Shown here: positions 1 through 7,505 of the stretch, one piece after another
Layout: every line of letters starts with the position of its first letter
Numbering within the stretch: position 1 is the stretch's first letter
Origin: Klebsiella pneumoniae
GTDB lineage: Bacteria; Myxococcota_A; UBA796; SXON01
Length of the DNA: 46,371 nt
Assembly (NCBI GenBank): GCA_945867435.1
Contig: CAMBIK010000005.1
Coordinates: 1 to 46,371 of the forward strand
Direction: 5' to 3'
Position numbers and translations under genes: made by a program
The notes under the pieces: model-generated
Databases searched by the model: none
The model's input: the letters and a program-made list of their open reading frames with translations, nothing else
Told to the model about the DNA's origin: nothing

Positions 1-352
1 CCACATGATGCAGAACCCCATCCATGAGCGTGAATCCGTAGCTGGCACCCACGGCATCATCCCCGCCTTCGCCGACCGTGAAGATCACCTGACCATCGTC
101 ACGCTGCGTGATGTTGAACACGTCGTTCCAGAGGGCAATCGGACGCATATCCGCGCTCGCATCGGGATCCCCACGCAGCCAGGCTTCCACGGTGAAGGAA
201 GCCGCGGGCGCGGTGACGCCATCCACGGTCCCACAATCTGGCGAACCGTCGAACGCAAGCGCATGAGGGCCTTCGACAACCGGATCACAGGCACCAAGAA
301 GGGCGAGCAGCAACATGAACGCGAAGATATCCGTGCGACACGAGGGATGCAT
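1..352 (-). CDS. LamG-like lipoprotein, N-terminal part (runs off the left edge)
   Basis: The first about 117 residues are present; the rest lies outside the window. From the ATG at 352 the protein has a short n-region with Arg, a hydrophobic core and a lipobox (LLGAC), so it should be an outer-membrane or periplasmic lipoprotein. A second ATG at 316 gives a minimal signal beginning MLLLALLGAC. After the lipid-modified Cys come AFDGSPDCGTVDG and SFTVEAWLRGD, which resemble the start of a concanavalin-like LamG domain (edge strand plus the FTVEAWL motif), followed by WNDVFNITQRDDGQVIFTVG. LamG domains usually bind glycans or other ligands. If the 352 start is used, its start codon overlaps that of the divergent NamZ-family gene. 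The family call is moderate and the lipoprotein call is strong. Confidence 0.6.
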   Translation of the reverse strand, partial: MHPSCRTDIFAFMLLLALLGACDPVVEGPHALAFDGSPDCGTVDGVTAPAASFTVEAWLRGDPDASADMRPIALWNDVFNITQRDDGQVIFTVGEGGDDAVGASYGFTLMDGVLHHV

Positions 353-1514
353 GGTACGAACCGGGTTGGAACGACTCTTCGACAATCTGGACTCCATCCG
401 CGGGAAGCGATTGGGCGTCGCTTGCAATCATACGGCCGTCGATCCCTCGCTCAACCACCTGCTCGACCGACTCGCGGCCGCAGGCGCCAAGGTGCAGCGA
501 ATCTTCACGCCCGAACATGGACTTCACGCCACCGCGCAGGACATGATCTCGGTAGACGAGTCCCGCCCCGACGTGGTGTCCCTCTACGGTTCCACGGTCG
601 ACACGTTGCGCCCACGGCCCGAAACCTTGGCCGACATCGACATTCTCTTATTCGATATTCAAGATATCGGAAGCCGTTACTACACCTATCAGGCCACTCT
701 GGGCTTCATGATGGAGGTCGCGGCCACGACGGGAACGCGAATCCTCGTGCTCGACCGCCCGAACCCCATCGACGGGGTCACGCTCGAAGGCAACGTGGTC
801 GAATCCGGCTTCGAGAGCTTTGTGGGCGCCTTTCCGCTTGCCGTGCGCCATGGAATGACCATGGGCGAGCTCGCCTACTACTTCCGGGACGTCGTCGGAA
901 TTCGCTGCGATGTGGAGGTGGTGCGGTGCGAAGGCTGGGACCGCACCTCGTGGTACGACGACACGGGCCTGCCATGGGTCTTCCCCTCCCCCAACATGCC
1001 GACCTTGGATGCGGCCAGCATCTACCCGGGAATGTGCCTTATCGAAGGCACCAACCTCTCCGAAGGGCGCGGCACCACCCGCCCCTTCCACCTGGTCGGC
1101 GCCCCCTGGCTCGATGCTGGAGAGATGCAACGCCTGTGCCGCTTGGGCGCCCACGACGCGGGCCTCCAGGGCGTGGCCTTCCGCGCAGCCTGCTTCGAAC
1201 CCCGCTTCCAGAAGTTCGCGGGCGTGCCCTGCAACGGCATCGAGATCTTCGTACAGGATCGCCACGCGATGAACGCCCTCCTTTTGGGACTCGTGGTCCT
1301 GGAAGCCGCGCTCCGCGCCGCTCCCGAATCGTTCCGGTGGCGCACCGAAACCTACGAATTCGTGAACAACCCCATCGCCATCGATCTGCTCCTGGGCAGC
1401 CGCGAAGGCCGACTCGCCCTGGAATCGAAGGTGCCACTGGGCGAGCTTTGCGCGCAGTGGGACAGCGGCCGCGGTGAATGGGAACGTGCGCGCAAGAGCT
1501 GCCTGATCTACTAA
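351..1514 (+). CDS. NamZ/DUF1343 family exo-beta-N-acetylmuramidase-like protein
   Basis: This 387-residue protein is of typical length for the DUF1343 family, whose characterised member NamZ (YbbC) releases N-acetylmuramic acid from peptidoglycan fragments. Conserved stretches are visible: RLGVACNHTAVD near the N terminus, FTPEHGLHATAQD, DIQDIGSRYYTYQ, LVLDRPNPIDG and the Gly-rich GTNLSEGRGTTRPF. Only the general family role is inferred; the substrate is not. I chose the ATG at 351 because GAGGG at 342-346 sits four bases before it; an in-frame ATG at 315 would lie inside the divergent lipoprotein gene. No signal peptide is evident, so the enzyme may be cytoplasmic and act in cell-wall recycling. 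The stop overlaps the convergent lipoprotein gene by four bases. Confidence 0.85.
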   Translation: MVRTGLERLFDNLDSIRGKRLGVACNHTAVDPSLNHLLDRLAAAGAKVQRIFTPEHGLHATAQDMISVDESRPDVVSLYGSTVDTLRPRPETLADIDILLFDIQDIGSRYYTYQATLGFMMEVAATTGTRILVLDRPNPIDGVTLEGNVVESGFESFVGAFPLAVRHGMTMGELAYYFRDVVGIRCDVEVVRCEGWDRTSWYDDTGLPWVFPSPNMPTLDAASIYPGMCLIEGTNLSEGRGTTRPFHLVGAPWLDAGEMQRLCRLGAHDAGLQGVAFRAACFEPRFQKFAGVPCNGIEIFVQDRHAMNALLLGLVVLEAALRAAPESFRWRTETYEFVNNPIAIDLLLGSREGRLALESKVPLGELCAQWDSGRGEWERARKSCLIY

Positions 1515-2266
1515 GGAGGCGGGCTCAGCGTGAGGTCCCGCACCGTGCTTCCCTGAGGTGGGACCAGCAAGAAGGCTGCATCCGTGGGGGAGGCACCCTT
1601 CCATTCGTTGAACCGGAGGTCGGCCGCCACGCCGAGGGACGGCAAACGAACCCCCAGGGCTGTCGGCCACGCGTCTGGCGCCCACTTACCAGAAAAGAGT
1701 AGGACTCCGGAGGCATCTGTGGCCGTGGCGTCGGTCAGGTGTGCGGTACGGCTGTCCACGCCCAGGGCGAGGCGGGCGCCGTCTGCGCGCGTCCAAGTGG
1801 CGGTGGCCACGCTGCCGGACGCCGAAAGTGCTGGAACGGTGTCGAGGGCGGGAAGTCGGCCCATCAGCAAGCTTGTCGCCGCAGCGGCACCGCGCACTGC
1901 TTCCCCCGCGCCCAGGACCCGCCCCAGCGCGCCATCCGCATCCACCGCGATGTAATAGGTGTTTTCGGATGCGATGTACGCGCGGACGTCGTGACCATTG
2001 CATGTCACGACGACCTGTGCGGGACCGATGGGCCCTCGAAGCTCCACCCGGAAGCGGTCGGGGGGCGAGACGACGAGGGTGCCGTTGGCCGTCAGCCGCT
2101 GGGCGCCCACCGTGATCACCGTGGAGAAGGTCGCGTAGCTCGACGGCGGCGAAGGTTCGGTCCGGGCTCGCTCGAACAGCGCGGCGGGATCGACCACGTC
2201 GGGGGCGGCGGGGAGAACCACGGGGCACCCGGCCAGAAGAAGTAAAGCGGGAAGCCAATATATCAT
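1511..2266 (-). CDS. LolA/LolB-like (DUF4292-like) outer-membrane lipoprotein
   Basis: This 251-residue lipoprotein has a clear signal MIYWLPALLLLAGC. The mature part begins with a helix (ALFERARTE) and the SYATFSTVITVGAQRL strand pair, then a PDRFRVELRGP segment. Such a series of beta-hairpins wrapping a helix is typical of LolA/LolB-like folds that bind lipid or lipoprotein acyl chains. Specific ligand residues cannot be assigned. It is the last gene of a leftward operon: its ATG overlaps the stop of the TPR gene (ATGA). Co-transcription with MlaD and an ABC-2 permease fits a role in moving hydrophobic molecules through the envelope. This role is inferred; the fold assignment is by eye. Confidence 0.6.
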   Translation of the reverse strand: MIYWLPALLLLAGCPVVLPAAPDVVDPAALFERARTEPSPPSSYATFSTVITVGAQRLTANGTLVVSPPDRFRVELRGPIGPAQVVVTCNGHDVRAYIASENTYYIAVDADGALGRVLGAGEAVRGAAAATSLLMGRLPALDTVPALSASGSVATATWTRADGARLALGVDSRTAHLTDATATDASGVLLFSGKWAPDAWPTALGVRLPSLGVAADLRFNEWKGASPTDAAFLLVPPQGSTVRDLTLSPPP

Positions 2267-2631
2267 GGAATTACGCCGCGAATTTCCGCTTCTCGAAACG
2301 CCGCGACCGCACCCTCGATGTCCCCGTTGGCGGCGCGTGCCCGCCCCAGGGCCGTGTAGGCATGGGCGTTCGCGGCAGGGTCGGTCACGGCCGCCTCCAG
2401 CAGCCGAAGCCGTTCGAGCAACGTGCCCGGCTCGCCCTCCTGGAGCTCGGCCAAAAGCACCCGAGGCGCGGCCGCCGACGGGGCGTGAAGCAGCGCCGTC
2501 CGCGCGGCGACCGCGGCCGCTGCATCGTGACCGTGGGCACGCTCCCATACGGCCACCAGGTACTGGTAGCGGGCTCGGGCCGAGGTGGGGGGTTCGGCAA
2601 ACGCCACCGACATCGCGAGCCAAGCGATCAC
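2263..2631 (-). CDS. Small exported TPR-like protein
   Basis: The gene encodes a 122-residue protein from a GTG at 2631 that overlaps the permease stop (GTGA, four bases), which points to translational coupling. The N terminus VIAWLAMSVAFA followed by EPP looks like a short signal peptide. The rest is alpha-helical and Ala-rich with TPR-like spacing. The best repeat is near the C terminus, from AHAYTALGRARAANGD into IEGAVAAFREAE. Earlier helices (VWERAHGHDAAAAVAARTAL, APRVLLAELQEG) fit two more degenerate repeats. It probably acts as a periplasmic protein-interaction module for the surrounding transporter genes. Its stop overlaps the start of the LolA-like lipoprotein gene. Confidence 0.7.
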   Translation of the reverse strand: MIAWLAMSVAFAEPPTSARARYQYLVAVWERAHGHDAAAAVAARTALLHAPSAAAPRVLLAELQEGEPGTLLERLRLLEAAVTDPAANAHAYTALGRARAANGDIEGAVAAFREAEIRGVIP

Positions 2632-4319
2632 GAGAGACCTCTTGCCCAAAGGATAGCGGCGGCACGCCGGGGCGGCCAGTGACCCACGAACAGGCACACT
2701 GCGACCGCGGCCACGCACAGCGCTACCGCCGTGGCCACGTTGCCTTGTACCACAAGGTACGCGGCCCCAAAGAACAGCGCCAACACGACGAAGACCAGCA
2801 CCAGCGCCAGCACCATGAAGAACACCGCCGCAGGCCCCGATGCCGCCCGCGCCGCGTTCTCGCTCGTGAAGTCCGGCCAGATCGCACCGAAAGCGGAGGC
2901 CAGGCCGGAGATGCCCCACGCGAGCAGCGCGGTGAGCACCGCTTCCGCGGCCAGAACGACGGGGCGCGCTTCGAGAAGGAACCCGCTGCCGACCACCACC
3001 ACCTCGCCCACAAGCACCATGGGCACCAGCCCGAATGCAGCCTTGGCCCGCAACACCACCAAAGGGTCCACGGGGGCGCCGCGGAGCACCCACCAGGACT
3101 TCCCCTCGCGGGAAATCGCCGTGAACTGGAAGCGGGCCGCGATGGCCGCCATCACAAATCCCCCGATGCCCAGGTTCAAGAGGGTGAACCCTTCGCGAAT
3201 CCACTGGGCCTGCGCCCCTCGGAACGCGGTCATCGGCAGTGCCTGTACGCTGATCAGATAAATGGCGCAGAGCCCCATCAGAAGAAAAACCTGCGACCAC
3301 TGTGCAGGATCCCGCGCCAGCACGCGCAGATCCTTGGCTGCGATCGGTCGCCACGCCTGCGGCAAGACAGCGGCGAGCCTGTCGAAGATCGGGGAGCGGT
3401 AGAAGCGTGCGGAACGGGCCTCCTGGGCGCGGGCCCAGCCGCCATCGAACCCCTTCCGCGTGGCCCACCGCGCGAGCGCCATCGCCGAGAGCGCGCCGGT
3501 CACCAGCAGCCCCACCGCCGACCACGGCACCGGAGAGTTGAGCAGGGTGCTCCCCAGAAGCTCACCCGCCCAGCGCGGCGGAAAGAGCTGCGGAAGCGGA
3601 AGATTCAGCACTGCCATGTACTCCGCGAGCGAAGTGAAGGACTCCGCGTCGACCAACTGCTCGGGGCGAAGCGTGCGCACCGCAACAAAGAGGAGCGCCA
3701 GCATGAGCACGCCGACGACAACCATGAACTCGCGAGTGCGTCGAGCAGGGAAGACGTTCACAAGGAACGTGGCGAGGGTGATGCCGAGGCTCGTCGCGAT
3801 GAGCAAGAGGCAGGGAAGCGCCACGGCGACCGAAAGGTAGTAGTGCCAACCTGCGCTTGCGACGATCCCCGCGGCCACGAAGACCGGCAAGCCAAAGACG
3901 GCCATCATCCAACTTGATTGGGCCAGCGTGTCCAAAAACCGGGCGTAATGGAAGGTGGGGCGCGACAGGGGCAACGACAGGATCAGCTCCAGATCGTCGC
4001 TGAGATAGTAAACGGCCAATGCCGTGATCACGTTGCTGAACGCCAGCATGCCGAAGAGGCTGACGAGGAGGATGTCGAGGAACCGGGTCGCCAGCACCGG
4101 CCCCAGCCCGCTGATCTCCCAGAACCGGTTGACCAGGACCAGCATCAGGGCAAACAGGCCCGCCCAAAACAGGAGCCCAAGTATCCCAAAGAGTAGGTAC
4201 AAGGTCCGCCTCTCTCCTCGAAGGACCGCGTTCCGAAGGGAGAGTCGCCGCGGGCTCAGCAGGCGCCAAACCAGGCCGGGCGAAAGGGAAGGGTCCGCCA
4301 CGACTTCTCCCTCTTCCAT
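2628..4319 (-). CDS. ABC-2 type transporter permease (putative ABC exporter)
   Basis: This 563-residue integral membrane protein has about twelve hydrophobic segments in two halves separated by a polar stretch (KGFDGGWARAQEARSARFYR). The first half has the ABC-2-like FSNVITALAVYYLSDDLELI region, followed by the coupling-helix-like LSLPLSRPTFHYAR. The second half repeats the pattern (LRVLARDPAQWSQVFLLMG, then AISREGKSWWVLRGAPVDP). This duplicated layout resembles a family of large exporter permeases that need a separate ATPase. No ATPase is encoded next to it; the nearest is at 10328-11041. It starts three bases after the mlaD-like stop. The substrate is unknown. Confidence 0.85.
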   Translation of the reverse strand: MEEGEVVADPSLSPGLVWRLLSPRRLSLRNAVLRGERRTLYLLFGILGLLFWAGLFALMLVLVNRFWEISGLGPVLATRFLDILLVSLFGMLAFSNVITALAVYYLSDDLELILSLPLSRPTFHYARFLDTLAQSSWMMAVFGLPVFVAAGIVASAGWHYYLSVAVALPCLLLIATSLGITLATFLVNVFPARRTREFMVVVGVLMLALLFVAVRTLRPEQLVDAESFTSLAEYMAVLNLPLPQLFPPRWAGELLGSTLLNSPVPWSAVGLLVTGALSAMALARWATRKGFDGGWARAQEARSARFYRSPIFDRLAAVLPQAWRPIAAKDLRVLARDPAQWSQVFLLMGLCAIYLISVQALPMTAFRGAQAQWIREGFTLLNLGIGGFVMAAIAARFQFTAISREGKSWWVLRGAPVDPLVVLRAKAAFGLVPMVLVGEVVVVGSGFLLEARPVVLAAEAVLTALLAWGISGLASAFGAIWPDFTSENAARAASGPAAVFFMVLALVLVFVVLALFFGAAYLVVQGNVATAVALCVAAVAVCLFVGHWPPRRAAAILWARGLS

Positions 4320-4322
4320 CCG

Positions 4323-5438
4323 CTACTTGCCGCCGGAGTTCGGGTCGCCGACCGGGGGCTCCCAGGCACCCCCATCTTCCTCCCGCGTGTGGGCCACCGT
4401 AGAACGGATGTAGGCCCGAAGCAGCGCATTTCGCTGGGCCCCGCCCAGGAGCGACCGAAAGTCCTCGTAAAGCTGGGGGTCCTTGACCAGGAGGCCGAGC
4501 GACCCTTCGCCATTGTTCACCGAGGCCACCACCGCGTTCAGCTCGCGCACTGTGGCACGAAGATCGTCGATCGTCTGCGCGTTGGCCGGTTCGTAGAGCA
4601 GACTGTGCAGCGCCGAAGGCTGCGTCTTGATGTCGGTCACGATCCCGGTCATCTCCGACGCAAACTCGCCAAGCTGCAAGGCGAGCGCATCGCCGCCATC
4701 GCCATAGATCAGGGCGTGGGCGAGACCATCGCCGTTCCGGATCTCCGCCGTGATGTCGGCGACATCGACAACGACGCTGTCGACATGGGCCAGGATGTCC
4801 TTCAGCTTTCGCGCCGCCGCCTCGTCGTACACCAAGACATGCAGCAGGCCCTTGCCCTCTTTGGCTTCGGCCAGCATCGCCTCCAGGTGGGCCAGACTAT
4901 CGGCGATCTTCGCGCCCTTTGCTGATTCGTCTGAGCCCAGCATCAGATCGACCTTGTGGGAAACGCTCGCGGCGTTGTCCACGATGGCGGTGGCTCGATC
5001 GGCGTAGGAAACGAAGTCGAGCGCTTCCGAGGACTGGATCTCCGCGCCGTCGGCGAGGGGGGCGGTGTTTTCGGTGCCCGTGGTGATGCAGATGATGTTG
5101 TCCCCCAGCACGCCGACGTTGCTGATTCCCGCGATGGAATCCAACGTGATGCGGGGACCGTACTCCTCACGAATCGTTAGCTCCACATGTACGTTCTTGC
5201 CATCGGCACGGTTCGGGGCGAGCTCCACTTGGGTCACCTCGCCGACGTCGATGCCGGCCAAGCGCACCACGGCACCCGGCTTCAACCCCTTCACGTCCAC
5301 ATACTGCGCGTGAAGCTTGTACCTTGGCGCGAACGCCTCCGTACCCCCGCCCAGAAGGAACGCCGCAACGGCGATCATCAGGATGAACGCCAGCACGAAG
5401 GCGCCGACCTTCATCTCCTGGAAAAGATTGCGCTCCAT
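4323..5438 (-). CDS. mlaD: MlaD-family MCE-domain protein
   Basis: MlaD proteins are inner-membrane-anchored MCE-domain subunits of retrograde or anterograde phospholipid transporters; they form hexameric rings with MlaE and MlaF. This 371-residue protein has a cytoplasmic stub (MERNLFQEMKVG), one transmembrane helix (FVLAFILMIAVAAFLLGGG) and an MCE domain at about residues 35-135, with LKPGAVVRLAGIDVGEV as its signature. The remaining about 230 residues are helical (long AEAKEGKGLLHVLVYD- and AEIRNGDGLAHALIYG-type repeats), longer than E. coli MlaD and closer to PqiB/Mce-like needle extensions. Repeats of the form G(D/K)GL(A/L)HxLxY(D/G) recur about four times. The partner genes mlaE and mlaF lie 6 kb away on the other strand. 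Confidence 0.88.
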   Translation of the reverse strand: MERNLFQEMKVGAFVLAFILMIAVAAFLLGGGTEAFAPRYKLHAQYVDVKGLKPGAVVRLAGIDVGEVTQVELAPNRADGKNVHVELTIREEYGPRITLDSIAGISNVGVLGDNIICITTGTENTAPLADGAEIQSSEALDFVSYADRATAIVDNAASVSHKVDLMLGSDESAKGAKIADSLAHLEAMLAEAKEGKGLLHVLVYDEAAARKLKDILAHVDSVVVDVADITAEIRNGDGLAHALIYGDGGDALALQLGEFASEMTGIVTDIKTQPSALHSLLYEPANAQTIDDLRATVRELNAVVASVNNGEGSLGLLVKDPQLYEDFRSLLGGAQRNALLRAYIRSTVAHTREEDGGAWEPPVGDPNSGGK

Positions 5439-5477
5439 GATCGCCGCTCCATAGCCCGCCCTGCGCGGACTGCCGCC

Positions 5478-6002
5478 TCAGCGTACTTCCAGATCCCGCC
5501 GAACCCCAGTGGGGTCGAACAAACAGAACACGACATGACCGCCCCGCACGAAGAAGCTGTCCGGGCTGAAGCGGCCCGGAATGGCACCGCGGACCCTCAG
5601 CCGCTCGGCCCGCTTGATGCGCTTGTCCGCCAGCTTCACATCGTACTCTTCGAGGGTCGCACGGAGCCCGGATTCCACGTTCCAGGTGCCGCAGTCCTCG
5701 CCGCCCTGGTCGTCGGCGACAAACAAGGAGACAAAGCGCCCGTCCTGACCGAGCAGGTCAAGCGTGCGCCAGTGGTCGGTCAGGTCGGTGCACCAGTCGT
5801 GGCCTTCGGGCGCCTCGGCACCGAGGATGCGGCGTTCCCCCAGCCAGAGCCCTTCCTCCTCCCAGAAGCACGTTCGACCCTCAATATCGGGCACGGCGTG
5901 GCCCTCGGAGAGCCGCACGGTGGCGGGCTCCACGATCGCGGGATGGGGAGGGGTGTGCATGCACCCGGCCGCCAGGGCGAGAACCGCCAGCGCGGAGCTC
6001 AC
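5478..6002 (-). CDS. Lipoprotein of unknown function
   Basis: This 174-residue protein starts at a GTG that overlaps the Nudix stop codon by four bases (GTGA). Its N terminus VSSALAVLALAAGC is a lipoprotein signal ending in a lipobox (LAAGC) without a basic n-region. The mature chain contains five cysteines (CMHTPP, RTCFWEEEG, HDWCTDLTD, EDCGTWN, VVFCLFD); four of them could pair as disulfides after lipidation of the first. I recognise no domain. Its position between the Nudix gene and mlaD, 39 bp upstream of mlaD, makes it a candidate envelope accessory protein. No function is claimed. Confidence 0.7.
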   Translation of the reverse strand: MSSALAVLALAAGCMHTPPHPAIVEPATVRLSEGHAVPDIEGRTCFWEEEGLWLGERRILGAEAPEGHDWCTDLTDHWRTLDLLGQDGRFVSLFVADDQGGEDCGTWNVESGLRATLEEYDVKLADKRIKRAERLRVRGAIPGRFSPDSFFVRGGHVVFCLFDPTGVRRDLEVR

Positions 6003-6634
6003 GAAGCCTCGACGCGTTCAACGAGGTCGTCGACCATCCGGAGGGTCATCCCCCAGAGCAGCGTGCCGTCGAGACGCACGCAGGGAAGCTCATGCTCGAG
6101 CCCCTGCCAGCTAAAATGAAAGGTCCCCCGTGCCTCGCGAGCAAGGAATCGGGAGAAAGCGAAGCGCACCACACCCGCCACCTCTTCGTTCGGCGCCAGG
6201 TCGGGCCATTCCGGAACGCTGAACACGTAGGGCACCACGCTCACCTGCCGCTTCGGGGTGTTGCGCGGCGATACGAGCGGGGTCAGCGCACCAAAAAACC
6301 GGGATTCCGACAAATCAAGACCGATCTCCTCCAGGGTTTCTCGCCGGGCGGTGTGGAGCAGCGAAACGTCGTCTGGCTCCGCACGACCGCCTGGGAAGGC
6401 CATGTGCCCGCTCCACAAATCGCCTTCTCGAATGGCCCGATGGATGAACAAGAGATCATCGTCCGGACCGAAAATCGCGGCGACGGCCGCACGCAGCGCG
6501 TCGGACTTGGCGGGAATGGCATCGGGCGGGAGCGACAGGCGCGCGAGGGCGGACACACGTTGCTCTAAGCCGTGCGGGCGTGCTACGACGCGCGCCACCG
6601 AGAGCACGGTTCGAATGAGCGACGTTCTGGACAT
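5999..6634 (-). CDS. Nudix hydrolase, NudL/CoA pyrophosphatase-like
   Basis: This 211-residue protein contains the complete Nudix box: GGRAEPDDVSLLHTARRE is followed by TLEEIGLD, giving the Glu residues that bind the metal. Upstream is SGHMAFPGG, which corresponds to the GQVAFPGG motif of the NudL/UPF0035 branch, and the C-terminal LLWGMTLRM matches that branch's IWGATA-like element. NudL enzymes cleave CoA or acyl-CoA to 4'-phosphopantetheine and 3',5'-ADP; other nucleoside diphosphate substrates cannot be excluded. The ATG at 6634 overlaps the 5' end of the divergent signal peptidase gene. The downstream lipoprotein gene is translationally coupled (GTGA). Confidence 0.85.
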   Translation of the reverse strand: MSRTSLIRTVLSVARVVARPHGLEQRVSALARLSLPPDAIPAKSDALRAAVAAIFGPDDDLLFIHRAIREGDLWSGHMAFPGGRAEPDDVSLLHTARRETLEEIGLDLSESRFFGALTPLVSPRNTPKRQVSVVPYVFSVPEWPDLAPNEEVAGVVRFAFSRFLAREARGTFHFSWQGLEHELPCVRLDGTLLWGMTLRMVDDLVERVEAS

Positions 6635-7499
6635 GGATCTTCAGCAGCCCGTGGGCGAAGAGCCTCCGAAGTCGGGCGGCCGCCTCGTGGATGCGTGGCG
6701 GTGGTGCATGGAGGTGGTGTGGAGTTGGGGCCCGCCCCTCCTTGCTGTGCTGATGATCCGTTCTTGCGTCGTCGAGCCCTTCCAGATTCCCTCCGGATCG
6801 ATGGTGCCCACCCTCGCCATCGGGGACTTCATCGTCGTCAGCAAGTTCGCGTACGGGCTCCGCATTCCGTTCACGAACATCGAGATCCTCGAACTGGGGG
6901 AACCAGAGCGGGGCGACATCAACGTGTTCATCCACCCGCCGACCGTCAGCGACGATCCCTGGTGCCGCATCAAGCGGATTCCAAAGGATTGGACTCTGGA
7001 CCTGCTTCCCTTCATGCCCGGCCCTGAGCAACCATGCACCACCGACTACGTGAAGCGGCTGGTGGGGCTTCCCGGCGATACCGTCGAGGTGCGCGACGAT
7101 GTCTTGTACATCGATGGCGTGGCCCAAAATCGGGTTCAGAACCCAGATTATGAATATGTGGACGTGCGGGGTTGCTTTGCGCAGTCGATGGCGAGCTACG
7201 AAGAGACCCTAGGCACCGTCACGCACACGACCTTGCAAACGCAGCGGGACTCCGACGGCATCTCCAAGGGCATGCGGATGGCCGACATGCCGCCGACGAA
7301 GGTGCCCGAGGGTCACTACTTCTACATGGGCGACAATCGCGACAACAGCGCCGATAGCCGGGTATGGAAGTTTGTGCCTCGCGAATATATCCGCGGCAAA
7401 GCGAAGGTGGTGTGGCTGTCGTTCGACCCTTGCAAGGAAGGGGGGATGCCAGGCCTCGGCTACCCGCGGCTGGAACGGATCGGGCACAGCCTAAAGTAG
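6615..7499 (+). CDS. lepB: Signal peptidase I
   Basis: Type I signal peptidase removes signal peptides from exported proteins at the outer face of the inner membrane by a Ser/Lys dyad. In this 294-residue protein the nucleophile is Ser62 in QIPSGSMVPTL, the general base Lys147 in DYVKRLVGLPGD, and the box E motif GDNRDNSADSR is present. One transmembrane helix (about residues 34-50, SWGPPLLAVLMIRS) precedes the Ser; the usual second helix of E. coli LepB is absent. About 35 residues (PTVSDDPWCRIKRIPKDW to PGPEQPC) are inserted before the Lys motif, with Cys117 and Cys141. The start is either ATG 6615 or ATG 6633; the latter shares CATG with the divergent Nudix start. Confidence 0.95.
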   Translation: MSDVLDMDLQQPVGEEPPKSGGRLVDAWRWCMEVVWSWGPPLLAVLMIRSCVVEPFQIPSGSMVPTLAIGDFIVVSKFAYGLRIPFTNIEILELGEPERGDINVFIHPPTVSDDPWCRIKRIPKDWTLDLLPFMPGPEQPCTTDYVKRLVGLPGDTVEVRDDVLYIDGVAQNRVQNPDYEYVDVRGCFAQSMASYEETLGTVTHTTLQTQRDSDGISKGMRMADMPPTKVPEGHYFYMGDNRDNSADSRVWKFVPREYIRGKAKVVWLSFDPCKEGGMPGLGYPRLERIGHSLK

Positions 7500-7505
7500 G
7501 GTGGT

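Noticed and set aside
5-1477. Long plus-strand open frame (490 codons)
   Set aside because: It overlaps the NamZ gene in another frame; the composition (Arg/Pro/Gly-rich) is that of an out-of-frame shadow.
2265-3917. 550-codon plus-strand frame
   Set aside because: It is antisense to the ABC-2 permease and TPR genes, whose proteins have clear domains; the frame is Arg/His/Gln-rich without motifs.
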